NCBI GenBank assembly: GCA_025526995.1
Contig: JAHLKG010000011.1
Coordinates: forward strand, 372,001-436,000
Source of the DNA: Powellomyces hirtus
Taxonomy: Eukaryota > Chytridiomycota > Chytridiomycetes > Spizellomycetales > Powellomycetaceae
Length of the DNA: 64,000 bases
Reading direction: 5' to 3'
In this document: positions 1-9,788 of the stretch, piece by piece
Layout: the number at the start of each line of letters is the position of its first letter
Numbering within the stretch: position 1 is the stretch's first letter
Program-made: the position numbers and the translations under genes
Notes under the pieces: model-generated
The model's database searches: none
Told to the model about the DNA's origin: nothing
The model's input: only the letters and a program-made list of their open reading frames with translations

Positions 1-976
1 CACAGCGCCCACCTTCGAGTACTGTATGAGCTACAACTCATCGCTGGTAGATAAGGAGCAGTCCGCATCCTGCTTCGACATGGCCGCCGGCCAATGGCCG
101 TCCCTTGAGCGGAGTCGTGCACTGGTGAATGGGATCTGGATTTGCGCGATATAAACAGCAACATTATTGGAGGAAAGGACAGTGGTATCAGTGAGCTTTG
201 AATTGGACGCTGTCTACTTGTCAATGAGGGAAGTGTCTTGAAGTGCATTCTGTGGCTCTGGTCAAACGAACTGGTTTTGGAAAAAGCACCTTACTTCTCC
301 CGGATACTCGAGGGAGCGCAACATCCGATTTGCACTCTGCGTGTTACTGTGCCATCGCCGCGATCCCGCAGGAGGCGTTTCTGTTCTCCGAAACAGGCGG
401 TCCAACATGGATCACATTGAGCGACGACCACATTCTGGGTAGCTCATGGAGCCGCATCCATCATGTCGGTTTGACAGCTCTATAGAGCTGCTGAGAGCTC
501 TGATCAACAAGTGAACAGCTCCTATCAGGGAGCCAACTCCTGTCGATCGCGCGAGTTATCCTGTCTCATAGCAAAACCAGTTTCATATATTGCGCCTAGC
601 GCCAGTCTGGATGTGGGTTTAGATGGGGACATTCTGTCATGAAGGCAGACAGGATCCTTGTGCTTAACTACGGTCGAGTTTCAAAAGTACATTCTAAGGC
701 GTGGGTGGCCTAAGAAGGCCTGTTTTCTTCTGAACTCACTAAAAATTTGAAACAGCTCCGCTCCTCTGTTCACACCCTTCTCTCTTATGCCAGACGTTCA
801 CTAAGGACCAGAGAAAGGAAAGGAGAGGCTGGTCCCTACCTCTCTGATCAGCACGGCTGCGGAAACTACATCTTCGATAAATATAAGTTGTTCGTAACCA
901 AGTTAAAGTTCGAAGCGTGTGAGAAATCTGAGGTGTTGCTGCCTGGTGAGCAAGCCAAAAGGTAGCGCGCGCAAAA
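1..976. other. 5' flank, no confident gene
   Basis: No gene is recognised here. An open frame on the plus strand from position 2 to a TAA at 152-154 has coding-like composition and could be the 3' end of a gene that starts outside the window, but I do not recognise its 50 residues. Several short frames between 238 and 1,020 overlap on both strands, have no recognisable domain and look like chance. The stretch 540-960 is AT-rich and featureless apart from the tRNA terminator at its end. Confidence 0.4.
973..976 (-). terminator. Pol III terminator of tRNA-Lys
   Basis: A run of four T on the minus strand directly follows the 3' end of the tRNA-Lys gene. This is the minimal RNA polymerase III termination signal. 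Confidence 0.7.
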
Positions 977-1048
977 GCCCGATGCGGGTCTCGAACCCGC
1001 AGCCTTGAGGTTAAAAGCCTCACGCTCTGCCGATTGAGCTAACCGGGC
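977..1048 (-). tRNA. tRNA-Lys (UUU)
   Basis: Read on the minus strand, 72 nt fold into a complete cloverleaf. The acceptor is GCCCGGT against ATCGGGC with one G-T pair, the D-stem is GCTC/GAGC, the anticodon stem is TGAGG/CCTCA around the loop CTTTTAA (anticodon TTT), and the T-stem is GCGGG/CCCGC around TTCGAGA. There is no intron and no encoded CCA, as expected for a eukaryotic nuclear tRNA. Internal A and B boxes (around AGCTCAATCGGC and GGTTCGAGACCC) are intact and a T4 terminator follows immediately. It reads AAA lysine codons. It appears functional. Confidence 0.97.
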
Positions 1049-1602
1049 GATAGAGATAGAGCCACTTAGGCTCAATACGACAACGACCACTTTATTCAGC
1101 TCTGCTTCAAGAGTGCGTACCTTCATTTGAAGCCTCGCATCACTTGGTGATGTGCTTTCCGTCATGGTTTCCCAATGCCGAGACAAGAACAGTGAGTGGA
1201 GCAATTGACAAGGCCGAGGTCGTTCTAAAGTTAGAAGCCAGCTGTCTCAGAATGCATTCATACTAAATTTCCCAGTAACCTGCGACGAAGGTGGCCAAGG
1301 CGGGGGCAACAGATGAAAACGAGTTTTATGTTGACTGTAGGGTTCTGTTGCGCTCCGTCTGTGTATCTATCACTCGGGGCTTTTCTAGCTTTGTTCAGTT
1401 CTGCGCGTGTTTGGCGGAACAAGCTTGGTTTTTGTTCGGAATTGCGACGCGTCGAGGAAACGGCCGTTTTTGCAAGCCTCGCTCCGTTCGTTTCTTGTTC
1501 ATATCTGTTACTTTCTGCGCATTTAAGTTTGTTGTTCCCCGTGGTCCCACACCCTCCAATTCGGAACGAACATCCCACGCAACACGCCGCACTCACCATA
1601 CA
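1049..1602. other. intergenic, upstream region of VPS74
   Basis: This stretch lies between the divergently oriented tRNA gene and VPS74. It probably holds the VPS74 promoter and 5' UTR; pyrimidine-rich sequence and short A/C tracts precede the ATG. I see no canonical TATA box. An open frame runs into VPS74 from 1,291, but its upstream part is not conserved-looking, and the ATG at 1603 gives the expected N-terminus. Confidence 0.4.
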
Positions 1603-2773
1603 ATGTCGAGTGGGCTGACGCAACGTCGGAGGAACGCTGGCTCAGACAATGTCGAGGAACACGGCGACGGCGTCGGTGCGGGAGCACCCGGCACCCCAAA
1701 CACAGCGGACGCGCGGTCGCCCACCGAGCGACCAGACGCAGAAGACGATTACTACGACAGTGATGGCAAGGGTGGGAAGGGCGCGAACAACAAGCTGACT
1801 CTTCTCGAAGAGGTTCTGCTAATGGGACTCAAGGATGCACAGGGATACCTGTCGTTTTGGAACGATAACATTTCATACGTACGTTAGCTGATACCCGGAA
1901 GACTTTGCCGACACCGAGAGAAGGATGGGAACATTACACGCTTGTCTACTTGCGAAAGGCACGACGGACGCACGCAATTGGTCACTAAATCTGTTTATCT
2001 GTTTGCAGGTCCTGCGAGGCTGCATTCTCATAGAACTATCACTGCGCAGCCGCGTCAAAACGGTGATGGAGATTCGCAAAAGACCTTACCCGGAACGACT
2101 TATCGAGGTCATTGATGAGCGACCAACTGGCGAAGTCCTGCTGGACGAAGCTCTGAAGCTTATGAAGATTGACCAACAGAGCATCACAAACTGGATTGAT
2201 CTCTTGAGCGGTGAGTGCCCGCATTGAGCCGCAAGGCAACCGGCCCGGTTCATAACCGAACATTCCACAAATGTCTGTATTTTCTCTTGCATTCCCGCCT
2301 TCTCATCTCGATGCATGTTGGCAGGCGAAACATGGAACCTTCTGAAAATCAACTATCAGTTGAAGCAAGTTCGAGAACGAATCGCTAAAGGCCTCGTTGA
2401 CAAAGGCGTGCTGCGCACTGAAAAGCGGAACTTTGTTCTATTTGATATGGCCACGCACCCTGTGTCGGACCACAGCGTTAAAGAAGAACTCATTAAACGC
2501 ACAGTTGACTGTCTCCTCGGCCGCGGCCCGCAACCGCCAGATCGCAGAACCATCGCCATGGTCTGCGCTGCCTACGCCGCAAACGTTTTAGAAAACGCAC
2601 TCCTGCATCTGTCCCATGCGCAACGAGAAGCATGCTTCCAAAAAGTTGATGAGATGCTCCAGGAGCATGCCGCTTTGACCCAAAAGGCCATATCAGCCGG
2701 AACAACGGAAGTCATGGCTGGGTACGAATTTGACCCTTTACGCTTACTCCCTCGCGATCATCTTGTGTGCTAA
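1603..2773 (+). CDS. VPS74: Vps74/GOLPH3 (GPP34) Golgi PI4P-binding protein
   Basis: Three exons, 1603-1878, 2009-2210 and 2325-2773, join into a 308-residue protein. Introns are 1879-2008 (GTACGT...GCAG, phase 0) and 2211-2324 (GTGAGT...GCAG, phase 1). After a polar, acidic N-terminal tail of about 65 residues, the GPP34 domain begins at [14 protein letters not shown] and shows the family landmarks [19 protein letters not shown], the hairpin segment [35 protein letters not shown] and [11 protein letters not shown]. In yeast and animals the family binds phosphatidylinositol-4-phosphate on Golgi membranes and, as a COPI adaptor, retains glycosyltransferases by binding their cytosolic tails. 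The length is close to fungal Vps74 (about 345) and animal GOLPH3 (about 300). No breaks are seen. It is the only clear host protein gene in the window. Confidence 0.95.
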
Positions 2774-3376
2774 TGCATCATGTTCACTTTTGAATTGGCC
2801 CTTACTTACAGAGTATTGAGCGTGTACACGAAGATGGACAACATACTGTAAATTACGACATGGGAAATATTCCCCGAACATACAAAAGAAAATACTTCAA
2901 AAAACAGAGCTGATTTTCTCAGTATTGTAAGCTCCCCAATGCCGACGCGCGGAGAAAACCTTTGAGCTTGTAAATTGCAGATCAGAAGGCTGCGGAGCTG
3001 ATAGGAAGGGTCTCGACGGATGCCTTCCAATTTAGTCTTAAAAAACGAGTCACCCACTTGAACATCCCCTCTCTGATGCTATGTATTGGAATGTTGAGGA
3101 CTTTGACCTCAACGTATCTTCCCAACCTGACCGTAGATTTAGGGCCAATTGCGCCACCGGCTGTAGAGACTAGCCCTCAGCAACCTCCAAAAGAGATCAG
3201 GACGTTAAGACATAAATAAAGGCTCTCCATCTCATCATTGCTAGTTCATTGAGAGCAGCAGACAGAAAACTTTAGCCTCATTATGTGTTATACACTCCTT
3301 TAGCCTGGATCTTGAGATGTCTGTATTACAACAATGCTCATTTTTCATGACTCATGTAAGGTCTGAAGCTTAGCTT
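2774..3376. other. 3' flank of VPS74 with degraded LTR-like start
   Basis: No gene is seen. The first part is presumably VPS74 3' UTR; an AATAAA lies at 3215-3220, rather distant. At 3084 the sequence TATTGGAATGTTGAGG resembles the first bases of the Copia LTR family that fills the window, but similarity fades within about 40 bp, so this is either a very old LTR or a related family. Confidence 0.4.
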
Positions 3377-3381
3377 CCTCA

Positions 3382-3494
3382 TATTGGAATGTTGAGATTT
3401 GCGTACTCAACGTTTAGTCCTTACATTAGATCCTTACTTGGATTCTCTGACTAGAATGCGTGACCGTGATACCGGTAACGCTAAGAGCTGAATT
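3382..3494 (+). repeat. left part of split LTR S1
   Basis: These are the first 113 bp of a C1-family LTR, starting TATTGGAATGTTGAG and stopping after GAGCTGAATT. The remaining 253 bp lie 43 kb away at 46490-46742; together they make 366 bp, the normal LTR length of this family. The 5-bp sequence CCTCA precedes position 3382 (3377-3381) and follows position 46742 (46743-46747), a perfect target-site duplication. The last five bases, GAATT (3490-3494), are the TSD of the reverse LTR that interrupts it. Confidence 0.85.
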
Positions 3495-3779
3495 TATTGG
3501 AGATATTGGCACTTCCAGTACTTTATCGGAATTGCAGAGGATTGGCCAAATTCGATGTGGCCTCCAGTATACTTTGTAAGAGGGAGTTACAGAGCTCTTC
3601 TGTGATGCAGTTGACAATGTAACGTTGTCAGATGCACGGAGATGTAATGTATGTGAATGTATTTTATGTCTTAAAGTCTTATCGGTAATGTCTCGCTTCG
3701 AGTGTTCTAATCTACTTTTTCTCCAATCACGTGATCACACGTGATCCAATTCAGCTCTTAGCGTTACCGGTATGGTGGT
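3495..3779 (-). repeat. reverse-oriented C1-family LTR (R), left part
   Basis: A C1-family LTR in minus orientation starts exactly at its terminus (TATTGGAGATAT, complement of the usual TCCAATA end) and runs for 285 bp until C1-A begins at 3780. The matching terminus ends at 46484, followed by a repeat of GAATT (46485-46489). The 5 bp before C1-A are GTGGT. The inner part of this LTR is not continued after C1-A here. Confidence 0.8.
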
Positions 3780-4145
3780 TATTGGAATGTTGAGACTTGT
3801 GTACTCAACGTTTGGTCCGTACATTAGATCCTTACTTGGATTCTCCGACTAGAACGCGTGACCACCATACCGGTAACGCTAAGAGCTGAATTGGATCACG
3901 TGTGATCACGTGATTGGAGAAAAATTAGATTAGAACACTCGAAGCGAGACATTACCAATAAGACTTTAAAACATAAAATACATGCACATACATTACATCT
4001 CCGTGCATCTGACAACGCTACATCGTCAACTGCATCACAGAAGAGCTCTGTAACTCCCTCTTACGAAGTATACTGGAGGCCACATCGAATTTGGCCAATC
4101 CTCTGCAATTCCAAAAAAGTACTGGAAGTGCCGATATCTCCAATA
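3780..4145 (+). repeat. 5' LTR of C1-A
   Basis: A 366-bp LTR with 7-bp inverted termini TATTGGA...TCCAATA instead of TG...CA. About 120 bp in there are two CACGTG hexamers in near-palindromic context (GGATCACGTGTGATCACGTGAT). The first two-thirds differ from the other C1 LTRs, for example GACCACCATACC where others have GACCGCCATACC, which lets recombination junctions be traced. Confidence 0.9.
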
Positions 4146-4157
4146 GGTTATGAGCCC
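4146..4157 (+). promoter_or_regulatory. primer-binding site (initiator tRNA-Met half molecule)
   Basis: GGTTATGAGCCC directly follows the LTR and is the complement of GGGCTCATAACC, the anticodon stem-loop of eukaryotic initiator tRNA-Met (anticodon CAU). Priming from a tRNA cut in the anticodon loop is established for Drosophila copia and yeast Ty5. The same site follows the 5' LTRs at 13406, 22666 and 49872, and also those of the C2 family (45420-45431 and 63583-63594). Confidence 0.8.
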
Positions 4158-4260
4158 TGAGACCGGTCGAATTCAAATCATTCTCCCTTCGTAAAACCTG
4201 TAAACTACAAGTCTTCCGTCAAAATTCAAGTGCCAAGAAAGTATCAAGCACACTGTCAAG

Positions 4261-6254
4261 ATGCCTACTGCAAGATCTCCCATTCAAGAAGTGCAGACCC
4301 GCCACAAGCCCGTCAAGCCACACGAGAAGCCCAACGGGGTCCTGACGCTGAAGAAGACGTTAATATCAATGCCTCGATCTACCATGATTTCCACGACGCA
4401 GATGCCAATGTGGATGAGATGAATCATGGAGAAATTCATGCAGACTCGGCAATAGTACCGTCCAAAGTACCAACTAACATTGTCATGGAAATTCTGCAGA
4501 GGTTCAAAATGGAAATCGACGAAAAGCTCGACCATCGGATGGACAGGTTGGAGAGGACTTTATTGACTAGTTCAAACCCTCTCGCTACATCAACTTCCCA
4601 TCAACAATCCGAGAAGTACGAAAAGCCTCATATCAGTGGTCATCCTACGGCCGTTTCACCAATGAGAAGCCCAAAAGCGGTCCTTGAGTACCCTTTTCTA
4701 CATCAACACATTACTCACGGCGAAGTTGAAGCCCCAGTTGCCCCTCACTTTTGTCTGTCTTCCCCAACGGAAAGCACAACAACCACGAGCAGCAGAAAGA
4801 GCGATGATCGCGACGCACAACGTACATCATTCGCATACTTCAAATCTGCGATTGATGCAGTATCTACATTCGACGGGACGGGAAATCTCTCAAAACTTGC
4901 CGACTTTGTCGATCAACTTACTCTAGTCTTTTGCCTAAAACCTGTATCTGAAGAAGAACAACTCTCATTCATCTTCACGAAGATCTCTGGCGAAGCAAAA
5001 CAATGGTATCGTAATCACCAGAAAGATGCCGAACAAGGGATGGTGGAGCCCATCACGGATTGGGAATCCTTCAAGCCTCCTTTCCTCTCGCGTTACCAAT
5101 CAACCGATCACGAAGAAACTTTGCTCACTCAACGTGAAAGACTCCGACAAGGAAGTCATTCCATCTCGCAATACAATACCTCATTCACAAAGATCACAAG
5201 CCGAATCCCCTTGAAGGTGCCGTTCAAAATCTACAAGTGGTTTTACCTTCGCGGAATGAATGAACATCATGCAGAGCTTGTCAGAACTCAAAGTTTCAAG
5301 GATCTCCATGGCCTCATGGCAGCTGCCAAGCGTCTGGATAATGGAAGTAACAAGAGTAACCAAAACAACCGATTCGCCAAGAAGAGCGAAAACATTGCGC
5401 TCGAAGCCCAACCTTCAAAGAAAGACAGCTCAAGTCACAAGAAGACCAACGCAAAGAAGACCACAGACTCGAAGAAGAGACAGAACTTCCCCTGTTGGTT
5501 TTGCAATTCAAATGAACATACCCCATTCAATTGTCCCCTCAAAGCCAAGGCAGTCGAAGCCTTAAAACCCGCTGCTAATGCCAACAGTGCAGAAGCACAT
5601 AACGTCACTACATTGGCTTACCTGGATTCGGGCTGCTCACAGCACATGACGAATGACATTTCCATTCTCGAATCCTACGAAGAGCACTCAACACACGTCA
5701 GATTTGGAAATAACGCCTTTCTTGATGCCAAAGCGAAAGGGAACGCTATCTTGAAGCTTCCGGATGGGGATGTACCTCTCACTGATGTTCTCTATGTTCT
5801 GAAACTCGCCAAGACTCTCATCTCGGTCTCCGCACTCGCCAAAGATGGAAAGAGAGTCACCTTTGAAGATGAGAGCACTATCATTCAAGACTGCAATGGC
5901 ACTACAAATGACATCACCATACCTCTCGTTCGAGGAATGTATCACATCTCGCCAACTCCGATGGCTTTTGCTACTCAAACTTGCTCAAGGACAAACGCGT
6001 CCAATGTACTGACACACGCGTCAAAAAACACAGCTACCGAATTGACAAAATGGAAGAACGCGTCCAATGTACCGACACACGCGTTCGATACATTGATTCA
6101 AGCCACAAACCCGACCATTTCAGTGTCAGGGAACGTCAGCCCTAGCCACAACAGTGGCATGCCGGGGGAGGGGGGGGCCAACACGGCCACAATTGGGACA
6201 AGATCAGTCCCCCCCCACCCCCTTCCTGGGGGTGATCCCCCTCATCGAGCTTGA
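4261..6254 (+). pseudogene. C1-A Gag-protease (frameshifted)
   Basis: This encodes the Copia capsid precursor and aspartic protease. The start is taken at the ATG matching intact copy C1-C (MPTARSPIQ). One A is missing shortly after (CGCCACAAG for CGCCAACAAG), so that frame fails and the long open frame is entered only from an upstream non-ATG codon near 4230. Visible domains: an Ig-like acidic N-terminus, a gag capsid region with AKQWYRN and the SISQYNTSFTKI motif, basic linker, a CCHC zinc knuckle (CWFCNSNEHTPFNC), then a protease with LDSGCSQHMT. The frame ends at a TGA (6252-6254) inside a GC-rich segment, overlapping the next frame by about 100 nt. Confidence 0.85.
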
Positions 6255-7183
6255 CAAGGGGGAGGGCGCCCCCTCTGCAAGAGGCGCCCCTGCTTCGGCT
6301 GGTGCAATCGCGCCGGCCGAAGCAGGCAGGTTTAGCACTGCCTCTGCCGTTTCGACGGCTTCCTCTGGGGCTGGTTCTGGTCCCTTTTCTTCTGTCAACA
6401 AAGGAACGCTCTGGCATCACCGTTTGGGCCATCCCGGTACTCACATCATGAAGCAACTCAAGCTCCCAATGACCAACAAAGTCTGCAAAGGTTGCGAGTT
6501 TGGTAAGCACAAGCGCTCACCATTCAACAGTACAATGACACGGTCCAAGACGCCACCCGATCGCCTACATTTCGACCTAAACGGTCCGCACATACCCGCG
6601 GTTGGCGATGAGAAATATGCCCTCGTTGTGATCAATGACTATTCACGCTTCACATGGATCTTTTTCTTGAAGACGAAGAGCAAATCTACTGCAAAATTGA
6701 TTGAATTCATCAACTTCATCGAAAAACAGACCAACGAAAGGGTCAGACAACTTCATTCTGATCGAGGGGGGGAGTTTGTCAATCACGATCTGAAAGAATT
6801 CATTTCAAAAAAGGGCATCCTGCACGAACTCACCGCTGCAGATTCTCCACAGTCCAACAGTGTAGCTGAAAGGTTCAACCTCACCCTGTTTGACACCATT
6901 CGTTCATTGGAACACTCATCCGGCATTCCGAAACAACTCTGGACCGAGTTAGCGGCTACATCAGTCTACTTACGGAATCGCCTACCCCACAAGTCCAATA
7001 ACAACATTTCGCTGTACAAACGGCTCAACGGCGAAGAGCCCTCACTTTCTCACCTTCGTGTGATTTGGGCCGATGCCTTCGTGCATCTCGTCAAGAGAAA
7101 ACAAGTCTCAAAGTTGGCACCACGCGCCACACGTCTCAAACTCATTGGTTACGAATTTGATGGCGCTTACCGCTGTTGGGATG
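6154..7183 (+). pseudogene. C1-A integrase fragment
   Basis: This frame lies +1 relative to gag-protease. It encodes the GAG-pre-integrase zinc motif (WHHRLGHPG...CKGC) and the integrase core with D (HFDLNG), D (HSDRGGEF) and E (NSVAERFN), the last two 35 residues apart as in Copia DD35E enzymes. Integrase joins element cDNA to host DNA. Coding homology stops at CWD, where G2 begins; the following 27 residues to the stop at 7263 are translated LTR. C1-A carries an odd change, SLYKRLNGEEP, where C1-B and C1-C read SPYERLNG. Confidence 0.9.
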
Positions 7184-7456
7184 TAATAATACTAGGTCCG
7201 TTGCCAGAGTCTAGTCTTCTACTCAGGAATTCCCTATCTCTAATTCTACTGTTAGATCACTAAGTCTTGAATGTGCCCTTGTCGGAGCATTCCTTCTTTT
7301 CTTCTAGGCCGCGGAGCGGCCCTGGTCACGTGATGGCCATCCGTGGCCATCCCTGAGGTCTAGTACCCTTCGGGATGCTGACGCTAGCATCCATCTCGCA
7401 CGGGGCCCTTCCCGACGCGTGTCTAGGCTTAGGCTGGTGAGCCACGCCTCATTACA
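7182..7456 (-). repeat. 3' LTR of G2
   Basis: On the minus strand the repeat runs TGTAATGAGGCG...TATTATTACA, with TG...CA ends and inverted TGTAAT/ATTACA termini. A G-rich polypurine tract lies directly inside it (7457-7465), as expected for a 3' LTR. It contains one CACGTG (about 7325). No 5' LTR copy is found in the window, so its length rests on the termini and the clean junction with C1-A. Confidence 0.75.
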
Positions 7457-7914
7457 CCCCCCTTAGATTCGCGACTATCTCTTAGGCTCGAATCTCTTCA
7501 GCGAGGCAAAGCTTGCCTAAGCCGGGCGGCGGCGGGTTAACGGATGCTGACGTGGTTGTGGGAAGATGAGGCTGGGGGGGCAACCCTGGTGCGGGTCGCG
7601 TCGCGGTAGTCTCCGACGGGTAGTCTCCGCCCTTCGTGGTGCGCGAAGTCGTCGGAAAGTCTATTTCTCTCTTCGTAGGGGCCCTAGATGAATCACGAGT
7701 AGCTTCCTCCATACGGATTTCGATAAGTAACATCTGCTGCGCTCCGTAGGGGATGAAACACTAACACCTGAATTTCCGAGCGTTCCCAAGCAGGTCAAGC
7801 CTTTAAAAAGGTACTGCCCGTTGGATCTCCCCCTCTCGCTCTTCTTTTCTTTGTAGCTCGACGAACTCACACCACACACACACACATACGCACACACACG
7901 CACACACACACACC

Positions 7915-8666
7915 ATGGCTGACACCCCCAACAACTCTCCTCCCCCCTCCGACACCACCACCACCACCATGGGCAAGCGCCGGCCCGCCCAACAACTTGC
8001 GAAAGGCGCAACCAAGCGGGCCCAGCCCGCCCGGGTGAGTAGGGGTCGGTGCTGGTCCTCGGCTGTGGCAACTTGTCTCATGTTCCCCGTCTTCCCTTGT
8101 TGTCTACAGGACCCCTCGGTCCATGAAAAGTCCACCCCCGAGAGGTTGGCCGACTTGCCCTCTTGCTGGAAGTGCAACCAATTCCGCAAGAGCAAGATGT
8201 TGACATCGGAATGCCACCATTTGGTGTGCCGGCCCTGCATTGTGGCGGCGGCCAATGACACGGTATGTTCCCCCCCCCCCTTCGCTGAGAGGCGGCCTGA
8301 TGTCTTCCTAACGGTGTGGTTCCTTCGTTCCTTTGCTTTCCAGAACGACGGCCCTCAGGGCCAGTTGACGTGCGGCGCCCCCCACTGCGGCCGGGTTCTT
8401 TTCTTTGCGGCCATCCCCGCTGGGTGCCAGTTCGCTGGCTGCAACCATGTCGGAGCGGACCTCCGCATGTTTCCATGCAACCATCTCCACTGCATGGGCC
8501 ACGTCCGCGCGTAAGTAGTACTCTTCGGCCTGCTGCTGCCTTACCTGACTAACTCAGCTCTCTCCGCAGCGAGATGAACGTGGCAAATTACACCCCCCTC
8601 CGGTGCGGGTTGGGCGACCGGTGCCACGGCAACCGGTGCCAATTCTCCTTCACCAAGATTGGTTGA
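7915..8666 (+). CDS. RING-like cysteine-rich protein, antisense cargo of G2
   Basis: Four exons, 7915-8034, 8110-8262, 8344-8510 and 8570-8666, encode 178 residues. Introns are 75, 81 and 59 nt, all GT-AG; the last has a CTGACTAAC branch site. The ATG has a strong context (CACCATGGCT) after a CA-repeat leader, and TTTAAAAAG at about 7802 could be a TATA element. A Ser/Thr/Pro and basic N-terminus of about 40 residues precedes a cysteine-rich part: CWKC, 12 residues later ECHHLVCRPC (C-x-H-x2-C-x2-C, RING-like), then C-x4-C pairs, FPCNHLHCMGH (a second treble-clef-like half) and CGLGDRCHGNRC. RING proteins usually act as ubiquitin ligases; that role is inference here. It lies between pol and the 3' LTR of G2, on the opposite strand, so its introns survive in element RNA. 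The first two introns are open in frame, so unspliced RNA would also translate. Confidence 0.75.
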
Positions 8667-8934
8667 TTAGTTCTCCCCCCCCCTCCTTCTTGTACATCCT
8701 TTCACTTGTTGTCTGTTGCTCCTCCGGGGCCTGGCCTTCGGCCCGTATAATCAAATTCAGTACCACAATCTCATCGCTGTACTTGCCTTCTCATCGCTGT
8801 GCTCCCTTGAGCCTTATAGCATTTCGTATGCGTCCGCTGTGTCCAATGTCACTCGGCTTCCTCCCGGCTATGGTGCTCATGGTAGATGCCCTGCATCACA
8901 CTTCCCCGTTGGGAAGACCGCCCAACGGTTCCCT

Positions 8935-9722
8935 GGCCATCGTCCAACGATGCCGGTATCTCACCTAGTGAGGTCTACTGCCTCGCAGTCTTCGGCTCAT
9001 CGTCCAATGATTCCGGCATCTCACCCAGCGAGATATGCTGCCCAGCAGCCTTCGGCCATCGTCCAACAATGCCGGCATCTCACCTCGTGAGGTCTACTGC
9101 CTCGCAGTCTTCGGCCATCGTCCAACAATGCCGGCATCTCACCTCGTGAGGTCTACTGCCTTGCAGTCTTCGGCTCATCGCCCAGCGATCCCGGCATCTC
9201 GCCCAGCGAGGTATGTCGCCCAGCGACCTTCGGCCCATCGTCAAACAATGCCGGTATCCTGGCCGAAGCCCTTCTCTTCCCCTTCGCGTGGGTATGTACT
9301 ACGGACATGGTCCCCGCGGGTCTCGAGGTACGCTGCCATGCAAATCTGGTGCCGGTCACCTTGTATCGGCAGCCGGTCGATGCCCAGCATCACCCTTCTC
9401 ACCCAGTGAGGTATGCCGCCCAGCGGCCTTTGGCCCATCGTCAAACGATGCCGGTATCTTGGCCGAAGCCCTTCTCTTCCCCTTCGCGTAGGTATGTACC
9501 ACGGCCATGGTCCCCGCGGGTCTCGAGGTACGCTGCCATGCAAATCTGGTGCCGGTCACCTTGCATCGGCAAGCCGTCGGCTCATCGCCCAGCGATCCCG
9601 GCATCTCACCCAGTGAGGTATGCTGCCCAGCAGCCTTCGGCCATCGTCCAACGATGCCGGCATCTCGCCCAGCGAGGTATGCTGCCCAGCAGCCTTCGAC
9701 CATCGTCCAACGATGCCGAGAT
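8935..9722. repeat. degenerate ~59-bp tandem repeats in G2
   Basis: About eight units share the core CCATCGTCCAACGATGCCGG followed by CATCTCACC, a GTGAGGT box, CTGCC and CAGTCTTCGG. Two longer units (about 185 bp, at 9240-9420 and 9425-9600) insert a segment with CCCTTCTCTTCCCCTTCGCG. The core contains the palindromic half-sites CATCGT/ACGATG. It follows the RING-like gene and precedes the chromodomain end of pol. It may be a terminator, packaging or silencing region; no coding evidence. Confidence 0.75.
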
Positions 9723-9788
9723 CTCGCGCTATAATGTCCTCTACCTCAAGTAGCATATCTCTTGTTAATTTACGGTACAGCTCGCTAT

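Larger units (their letters stand above)
3780..7181 (+). mobile_element. Copia element C1-A, 5' half
   Basis: This holds the 5' LTR (3780-4145), a primer-binding site, gag, protease and most of integrase of the C1 Copia family. It is cut off after the integrase codons for YRCWD, exactly where the LTR of Gypsy element G2 begins, so G2 inserted into it. Its 3' half (chromodomain, RT, RNase H, 3' LTR) is absent from the window. The whole segment recurs at 13,039-16,441 as part of the tandem duplication. Gag has a frameshift near its start, so this copy is dead. Confidence 0.9.

Noticed and set aside
238..485. Two overlapping small ORFs on the plus strand
   Set aside because: No domain, no splice context, no codon bias; chance frames.
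1291..1887. 198-residue ORF as VPS74 first exon start
   Set aside because: Residues before the ATG at 1603 are 5' UTR-like, and the frame runs into intron 1 at its end.
4230..4260. Upstream start for the 674-residue C1-A frame
   Set aside because: It begins at GTG, not ATG, and the intact copy C1-C starts at the ATG equivalent to 4261; the open frame is a by-product of a 1-bp deletion.
7873..7913. CA-repeat as a telomere- or origin-like element
   Set aside because: Ordinary microsatellite in the leader of the RING-like gene.
8935..9722. CRISPR-like array
   Set aside because: Units are degenerate along their whole length with no constant repeat/variable spacer pattern, and the context is a eukaryotic retroelement.
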